From NCBI GenBank assembly GCA_014860805.1, contig JACZJB010000140.1, positions 1-64,000 of the forward strand: a DNA stretch of 64,000 nt, written 5' to 3'. The stretch comes from Anaerolineales bacterium (GTDB lineage Bacteria; Chloroflexota; Anaerolineae; Anaerolineales; Villigracilaceae). Below are positions 59,050-64,000 of the stretch, one piece after another (within the stretch, counting starts at the first letter, position 1; the number at the start of each line of letters is the position of its first letter). The notes below the pieces were generated by a model. It was given only the letters and a program-made list of their open reading frames with translations, was not told where the DNA came from and made no database searches. Both the position numbers and the translations under genes were made by a program.

Positions 59050-60974
59050 TCTTCAACGGGTTGAACAGTGATCTTCGGGGATGGAATGGCTGGCGGCACT
59101 TTAAGCATAAAACGATACATTAATTGACCAAAGTGTACCATATCCCCATGCGCGAGACGATAGCCCTCACGGGGGACTGGCTCGTAATTGACCCAGGTCC
59201 CTGCAATGGAGTTATTGTCCTGTAATAAATAAACGCCTTCATCCGTCAGGCGCAGCCGCGCGTGAACGGAAGAAATGGATGGGTCATCCAAAATCTGGGT
59301 ACTTTGCACAGGGTCCGTGCCAAAAACTATCTCATTTTCAGCCAGCGCGATGGGAGCAACTGCGGCATACTGCCCATCCGAATTAATGCGGATGAAAGAA
59401 GCCGCCGCCTCTTTACTGGACTTTGGTTCTGCTTCTTTTTTCTTCGACGGGGTACGCCGCTTTTTGGGTTTTCCTGCGGGAGCTGCAGCGATGGGCGTAG
59501 TCTCTTCCTCAGCCTCTGTCTGAATCGTTTGCGTAAGCGGATCCGCTTCGGCGCGGCGTGTCTGCTGCGCTGCCCGCAGGGACGGGATTCGCAATCGTCC
59601 ACTTAACAAGATGAAGAAAAGCACCAAGCCCGCAAAGATGATCGAGCCAAAGGTGATCGGTGTGCGATATTTTGCCAATAAAGCAGCAGGTCCGCTGGGC
59701 GGCTTGACGACCGTTATCATCACCGGCAGTCCCATACTGGTCTTATTTAAGCCGAGGTTGTCCACCGCTTCCACGGTGATCACATGTTCCCCGTTTGCTG
59801 TGTAGGCTTTTAGATCCCAGGTGAAGATATTAAACGGCTCGGCGGTATTTTCATCCGCAATGACGCCGTCTACATATAAGGTGGTCCGTGCGAGCGGACG
59901 CGGATGTCCATCTGGAAATTCGACAATGATCTCGATCGTCTGCGTTTCGGGCAGCAGGATTTCAGTATTGAATGGATCGTCTTCCGGAGCCTGACGCGTA
60001 ATCTGCAATGCAGGCGCTACTGGGAAAGCATTGGGCGGTTGAATGTTTACATTGAATTTTTGATCGTTGGAGTTCACAACCCCCGAAGGCAGGTTAACCT
60101 GCACACTGACAGGATAGTCCCCGGAAACCATCGCGCGGGAGGTGTAGGCAAGTGAATAGACGCGGCGCAAAGCGGAAAAATAAACTTCAGGGTCAGGAAA
60201 ACGTTCCTCGCCCGAATATTGGAACATGGTTCCGCCGGTTTGAATGGCAAGGTTATTGAAGACAGCCGCGCTTGTATTCGCAAAGGTGGTATTTGCATCT
60301 ACATACCAGATAAAGATGCGGATATTTTTTTCCTTCGCGCTCTGGATATATGGTTCGATGGAAGCAGCCAGATCCGAGACTTCCATCTGTGGGGTGATAA
60401 AAAGGATGGCGCGCTTCATGCCAAGGCGCGGTGTTTGGGCGCTGACTGTTTCGATGGCAGTGGCAAGGGATTGTAAGTTAGGCGTGGCAGCACGCATGTC
60501 AGGCTGGAAGCCGTTCAGGCCGACGATAAAGTCTGCGGGAGGAGCGTGGTTGATGACTGGACCCGCCTGACTGACAAGGCTGAGGTCGTCGGGAAGGTCA
60601 GACGGACGGCTTTGCGCCCATTGAACGATAACCTGCGAAACACGCTGAAAACGGGAAAGTCCGTTGGCATTGCGCGCATCCAATGGTGTGCCTTGATTGA
60701 CAGCGATGACCAACTGCAAAGGCACAGCGATCTCATTCAATGAGTCGACCGGGTAGGGCACTCCGTTTTCGATAACAGTAACAGCTTCGGGTTTAAGCCC
60801 CGAGGCGAAAATTTTCTGGGCGTCGAATACATCCAAAAATGCAGAAACCGACGGAAAGGCAGAAGCCTCTGCGTTATAAAGTGTCGCAGAGGCAGTATTT
60901 TCCTGCGCACGGACGGAAGGCACGCTCCCAAGCAAAAGAACCAGGCTGAGGAGCGGAGTAAAAAATTTACGCAT
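59046..60974 (-). CDS. Exported VWA-like and FHA-domain membrane protein
   Basis: About 642 residues; the start is ATG 60974 (GAGG 5 nt upstream), giving MRKFFTPLLSLVLLLGSVPSVRA as signal peptide. The outer part (about 70-270) resembles a von Willebrand A domain, but the metal site (usually D-x-S-x-S) reads VNQGT, so metal binding is probably lost. An Ig-like or cadherin-like segment follows, then one membrane helix (about 440-462), a charged linker and a cytoplasmic FHA domain (about 550-640): FGTDPVQSTQ, SSISSVHARL-type SSVHARL and NSIAGTWVN. FHA domains bind phospho-Thr, linking this protein to kinase/PP2C signalling. Confidence 0.85.
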   Translation of the reverse strand: MRKFFTPLLSLVLLLGSVPSVRAQENTASATLYNAEASAFPSVSAFLDVFDAQKIFASGLKPEAVTVIENGVPYPVDSLNEIAVPLQLVIAVNQGTPLDARNANGLSRFQRVSQVIVQWAQSRPSDLPDDLSLVSQAGPVINHAPPADFIVGLNGFQPDMRAATPNLQSLATAIETVSAQTPRLGMKRAILFITPQMEVSDLAASIEPYIQSAKEKNIRIFIWYVDANTTFANTSAAVFNNLAIQTGGTMFQYSGEERFPDPEVYFSALRRVYSLAYTSRAMVSGDYPVSVQVNLPSGVVNSNDQKFNVNIQPPNAFPVAPALQITRQAPEDDPFNTEILLPETQTIEIIVEFPDGHPRPLARTTLYVDGVIADENTAEPFNIFTWDLKAYTANGEHVITVEAVDNLGLNKTSMGLPVMITVVKPPSGPAALLAKYRTPITFGSIIFAGLVLFFILLSGRLRIPSLRAAQQTRRAEADPLTQTIQTEAEEETTPIAAAPAGKPKKRRTPSKKKEAEPKSSKEAAASFIRINSDGQYAAVAPIALAENEIVFGTDPVQSTQILDDPSISSVHARLRLTDEGVYLLQDNNSIAGTWVNYEPVPREGYRLAHGDMVHFGQLMYRFMLKVPPAIPSPKITVQPVEE

Positions 60975-61890
60975 TTGCCTCAACAAGGACGGGCGCTTCA
61001 TCCTGCGGTTTGGAAAGTTTCAGGAAGGTCAATGTCCATACGGATTGGATGTAGGCAGTGAGAATGCCGTTGAGGAAAATGATGACGGGCATATACAAGG
61101 CGCAGCAGGCCAGTGCAATATAAAGGGGCGTAAACGATTCACGCAGAGCATCCATGCCAATAATGATCGGCAGAATCGCTAGAAGGATTGGAAGTGCAAT
61201 CACAACCCCGATAATTGCGCCGCCAACGCCAATGATAAGGGCAAGGAGAAGAAAGCTGACCGCGTTGGTCTTAACGATCTCCCATCCGCGCTTGAAACCG
61301 TCCAGCATGCCGAGGTTTTCAAGCACAATGGCAGGCTGTGCCTGTTCAAGAATGACTGCAACCACCCAACTGACCGGCACCATGATGCATATAAGCGGGA
61401 TGACACAGAGAAAGCCAATTCCCATTGTTAAGAAGCCGAAAAGAAGTAAGGGGATAAAGATCACCAAAAAGACGAGGCCGATCAAAAAATTTATGCCGAA
61501 GATGCGCCAAAAATACGGCATGCTCTCCGACCAAATCTCAGCGAAAGACAATGTCTCTGCGCCGTTCTCGACCTTGTACACCCCTTTGATCAAACCGATC
61601 CTGCCGAGGATTCCCGCCGCGTATAAAAGCAGGGAAAATAAAACGATCGCAATGACAACGGCGATCACGATCCATAGATTATCTTCAAAGAACCGGGTAA
61701 TCTGTTGTTCCCATTGGGTGGTGGGAAATGGTGAATCTCCCGAACTGGTTCGATACCCGGAGTTTCCGCCCCCACCTCCGCCGCCGCCCCGCGCAAAACC
61801 AGCCAGAATGCCGAAGACCCAAAGGATTTTATGTTTCCAAATAATCTGCCAGGAACGAGTTAATATTTCGCCTAGATTGAAGTTTTTCAT
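60967..61890 (-). CDS. Polytopic membrane protein with poly-Gly loop
   Basis: A 307-residue protein. ATG 61890 is chosen because AGGAG lies about 6 nt upstream; an in-frame start at 61908 would overlap guaA. The N-terminus (MKNFNLGEILTRSWQIIWKHK) resembles proteins of the glycerophosphodiesterase-membrane-domain type. About six helices follow; the first loop has eight consecutive Gly (about residues 37-44). The C-terminus overlaps the FHA-protein gene by 8 nt. The function is unknown, but it is co-transcribed with the FHA and PP2C genes. Confidence 0.7.
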   Translation of the reverse strand: MKNFNLGEILTRSWQIIWKHKILWVFGILAGFARGGGGGGGGNSGYRTSSGDSPFPTTQWEQQITRFFEDNLWIVIAVVIAIVLFSLLLYAAGILGRIGLIKGVYKVENGAETLSFAEIWSESMPYFWRIFGINFLIGLVFLVIFIPLLLFGFLTMGIGFLCVIPLICIMVPVSWVVAVILEQAQPAIVLENLGMLDGFKRGWEIVKTNAVSFLLLALIIGVGGAIIGVVIALPILLAILPIIIGMDALRESFTPLYIALACCALYMPVIIFLNGILTAYIQSVWTLTFLKLSKPQDEAPVLVEANA

Positions 61891-61898
61891 GTTATCTC

Positions 61899-63434
61899 CT
61901 ACTCCCACTCAATGGTAGCGGGTGGTTTACTTGTAATATCATACACCACGCGGTTGATTCCTTCCACCTCGTTCACAACCCGGCTTGATATTTTTGCAAG
62001 CAGGTCGAAAGGCAGGCGCGCCCACTCGGCGGTCATAAAATCGTCCGTGGATACGGCGCGGATGGCGGCTGCTTCCTGATAAGTGCGCTGGTCACCCATC
62101 ACACCTACCGAACGAACGGGCAGCAACACCATAAAGGCTTGCGAGGTCTGCGCGCCTTTCCCCAAAAAACCTGCTTTGGATAATTCCTCCAGAAGGATTT
62201 TATCCGCCGCCCGCAGACGGGATACACGCTCAGGCGTACACTCCCCGAGACAGCGCACGGTCAACCCTGGGCCTGGAAATGGCTGCCGCCACACCAAGCC
62301 TTCGCTCAACCCAAGCGCTTCGCCAACCAAACGGACTTCATCTTTGAACAAATAACGTAACGGCTCAACGAGTTCAAACTCCATGTCTTCGGGAAGCCCG
62401 CCTACATTGTGATGAGACTTGATCTTTTCAGCCTTGCTTCGGTCTGGGCCGGAAGATTCAACCACATCGGGGTAAATTGTTCCCTGCACTAAAAACTTTG
62501 GCTGCCCCACTTGCTTTGCCTGCTGTTCAAAAATGCGGATGAATTTTTCGCCGACGATCTTTCTCTTTTGTTCGGGGTCAGTTTGGCCTTTCAACGCACC
62601 GAGGAATTCGTCAGCGGCTTCGACTGTGATTAGTTCAGCGCCCAAGCCTTCCCGAAATGCTGAAGCGACTTGTGCGCCTTCGTCTGCGCGCAGCAGACCT
62701 GTGTCCACAAAAACACAGACGAGTTGATCGCCAATCGCTTTGTGGACGAGAGCCGCCGCCACGGATGAATCCACGCCGCCTGAAACCGCGGCGAGGACAC
62801 GCGCATCTCCAACCTGCTGGCGGATTTTTTTCACGCTGTCGTCAATGATGGAGGCGGGAGTCCAATCTGGTTTTGCGCCGCAGATTTCCACGGCGAAATG
62901 TTTGAGCAGTTCAATTCCATTTGGCGTGTGATGTACTTCGGGATGGAACTGCACGCCAAAATATTTTCGCCGCATGTCGCCCATCGCGGCGAAGGGACTG
63001 TTCCCAGATTTTGCCAGCACGATAAACCCCTCGGGCATGCGCGAGATCTTATCTCCGTGAGACATCCACACTTTGGTAATGTTATCCAACGCGGTGCCGC
63101 GCACGAGATGCGTAATTTCAGCAGAGCCATATTCACGTTCGGCAGACGGATCCACTTGACCGCCGAGAGCATGAGTCAATGCCTGCATGCCGTAACAGAT
63201 TCCAAGAATCGGCAAACCTGATTCGAGGATGAATTTTTGAATGAAGGGGGCGTTCTCTTCATACACGGATTTCGGTCCGCCGGACAAAATAAATCCCTTC
63301 GGCTGGATCGAAAGGATTTTTTCCTGCGGCGAGTCCCAGGGAAATAACTCGCAATAGACCTGCGCTTCGCGCACGCGGCGGGCAATGATCTGGGCATACT
63401 GGGAGCCGAAATCGAGAATGGCTATCGAATTCAT
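61899..63434 (-). CDS. guaA: GMP synthase (glutamine-hydrolysing)
   Basis: A 511-residue enzyme converting XMP to GMP. The class I glutaminase domain opens [20 protein letters not shown] and has Cys80 in [16 protein letters not shown], His/Glu in QFHPEVHHT. The ATP-pyrophosphatase domain has the P-loop [17 protein letters not shown], and the C-terminal dimerisation domain ends [12 protein letters not shown]. All parts are full length. It is followed 8 nt later by the membrane-protein gene and preceded by the HIT protein and xpt, a purine-salvage context. Confidence 0.97.
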   Translation of the reverse strand: MNSIAILDFGSQYAQIIARRVREAQVYCELFPWDSPQEKILSIQPKGFILSGGPKSVYEENAPFIQKFILESGLPILGICYGMQALTHALGGQVDPSAEREYGSAEITHLVRGTALDNITKVWMSHGDKISRMPEGFIVLAKSGNSPFAAMGDMRRKYFGVQFHPEVHHTPNGIELLKHFAVEICGAKPDWTPASIIDDSVKKIRQQVGDARVLAAVSGGVDSSVAAALVHKAIGDQLVCVFVDTGLLRADEGAQVASAFREGLGAELITVEAADEFLGALKGQTDPEQKRKIVGEKFIRIFEQQAKQVGQPKFLVQGTIYPDVVESSGPDRSKAEKIKSHHNVGGLPEDMEFELVEPLRYLFKDEVRLVGEALGLSEGLVWRQPFPGPGLTVRCLGECTPERVSRLRAADKILLEELSKAGFLGKGAQTSQAFMVLLPVRSVGVMGDQRTYQEAAAIRAVSTDDFMTAEWARLPFDLLAKISSRVVNEVEGINRVVYDITSKPPATIEWE

Positions 63435-63446
63435 GAATATTGATCC

Positions 63447-63788
63447 CTACTGTTCTGATACAAGATGAAAGTGCAGATGCGGGAAGTCTTGATATTCTCC
63501 GCCGTTGACAATGAGACGATAGGCTTTCAATTGAAATTCGTCCACCAGGCTTTGGACGGTGGCGTATAGATCTGTTAGAAAAGCGGTGTCATGCGGGTCG
63601 AGACTGGCGAGAGAATCCACCTGCCGTTTCGGGAGGATGAGCACGTGAAACTGATAGCTTGGCGAAGGATGATGAAACGCAAGCAGGTTCGAGGTCTCAC
63701 GGAGGCGTGTGACTGGGATGAGGAAACTCATGTAGGTAAGGATCCAGCCGATGAGCGAGGATAGAATCCGAAGGAGTTTCTTAATCAA
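63447..63788 (-). CDS. HIT-family protein with hydrophobic N-terminus
   Basis: A 113-residue histidine-triad protein. The catalytic H-x-H-x-H is HLHFHLVSEQ, right at the C-terminus, and FHVLILPKRQVDSLASL is the conserved strand-helix. Residues 4-26 are strongly hydrophobic, unusual for the family, so it may be membrane-associated. The TTG at 63788 overlaps the xpt stop by 8 nt; ATG 63731 is an alternative start that would remove the hydrophobic part. HIT proteins hydrolyse nucleotide-phosphoramidate or dinucleoside bonds. Confidence 0.75.
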   Translation of the reverse strand: MIKKLLRILSSLIGWILTYMSFLIPVTRLRETSNLLAFHHPSPSYQFHVLILPKRQVDSLASLDPHDTAFLTDLYATVQSLVDEFQLKAYRLIVNGGEYQDFPHLHFHLVSEQ

Positions 63789-64000
63789 CGAATTCGATCT
63801 TACCGTTATCCAGTGATTTGATGCAGGCGATGGATTCGATGGGAACGCCGAGCGGCTTCAACGCATCACGCCCGCCTTCGAATATTTTTTCGATCAACGC
63901 GCCGATGCCGACGATGTGAGAGCCAGCCGCCTCTGCAAGACGGACAAGGCCAAGGATGGTTTGTCCGCTGGCGAGGAAGTCATCGATGATAAGGACTTTT
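63781..64000 (-). CDS. xpt: Xanthine phosphoribosyltransferase (C-terminal part)
   Basis: Only the last 72 codons lie in the window, read from the right edge to TAA at 63781. KVLIIDDFLASGQTILGLVR is the phosphoribosyl-pyrophosphate loop; IGALIEKIFEGGRDALKPLG matches the Xpt-specific region after it. Xpt converts xanthine to XMP, the substrate of GMP synthase encoded just downstream. The N-terminus and any riboswitch lie outside the window. Confidence 0.85.
   Translation of the reverse strand, partial: KVLIIDDFLASGQTILGLVRLAEAAGSHIVGIGALIEKIFEGGRDALKPLGVPIESIACIKSLDNGKIEFVD

Overview
The window looks like one chromosomal segment of a Chloroflexota bacterium, most plausibly class Anaerolineae. 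This is inference: no rRNA gene is present. It rests on moderate GC (about half), many lipoproteins with Thr/Pro-rich linkers after the lipid-attachment Cys, a eukaryote-like Ser/Thr kinase with PP2C and FHA partners, MutS2 and dispersed GGTTGAAGGTT-type repeats. I see no phage, IS element, CRISPR array, tRNA or plasmid origin. Most of it is tightly packed operons separated by strong hairpin terminators.

Layout. 1-9317 (all minus): a long operon encoding a methylcrotonyl-CoA-type carboxylase (mccB, a biotin carboxylase, a separately encoded biotin carrier), a MaoC hydratase and a CitE-type lyase, with SDR, DUF1579, GT87-like, acyltransferase and DMT transporter genes interleaved. The set resembles the mycobacterial Rv2498c-Rv2502c leucine/itaconate locus. 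9318-12249: a STAND NTPase-TPR protein (possible conflict/defence NTPase) flanked by an inverted repeat and an 11-bp tandem repeat. 12250-18316: methyltransferase, SH3b lipoprotein, dnaK, two paralogous lipoproteins and tmRNA (ssrA). 18317-24318: VOC dioxygenase-like protein, SIS sugar-phosphate isomerase, S10 peptidase, rsmI and a PknB-like kinase. 24388-31647: lipoproteins, a phosphatase remnant, a LuxR-HTH membrane protein, mutS2 (with a repeat-derived in-frame insert) and a TPR lipoprotein. 31644-35820: SDR, HAD, acetolactate decarboxylase, a double PQ-loop (SWEET-like) protein and a C39-like peptidase with SH3b domains.

35903-39892 is a small glycosyltransferase cluster. 39972-43507 holds two deoxynucleoside kinases around a nucleotidyltransferase and pyrB. 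43641-50635 is an extracytoplasmic thiol/methionine-sulfoxide redox block: DsbA-like, MsrQ, MsrP, TlpA-like, a two-component system, a Met-rich thioredoxin-like lipoprotein and CcdA. 50647-53454 has SRPBCC, two STAS proteins around an S51 peptidase, and a lipoprotein. 53526-58094 has comEC, an SDR-DUF2867 protein and a plsY-like gene. 58183-61890 is a PP2C/FHA/membrane-protein signalling operon, followed by guaA, a HIT protein and the end of xpt (purine salvage).

Themes across the window: phospho-signalling (PknB, PP2C, FHA, STAS), envelope redox repair, nucleotide metabolism, and several genes whose -10 box lies only 7-8 nt before the start codon, suggesting leaderless mRNAs. Functions are assigned from recognised motifs in the translations; no database search was run.
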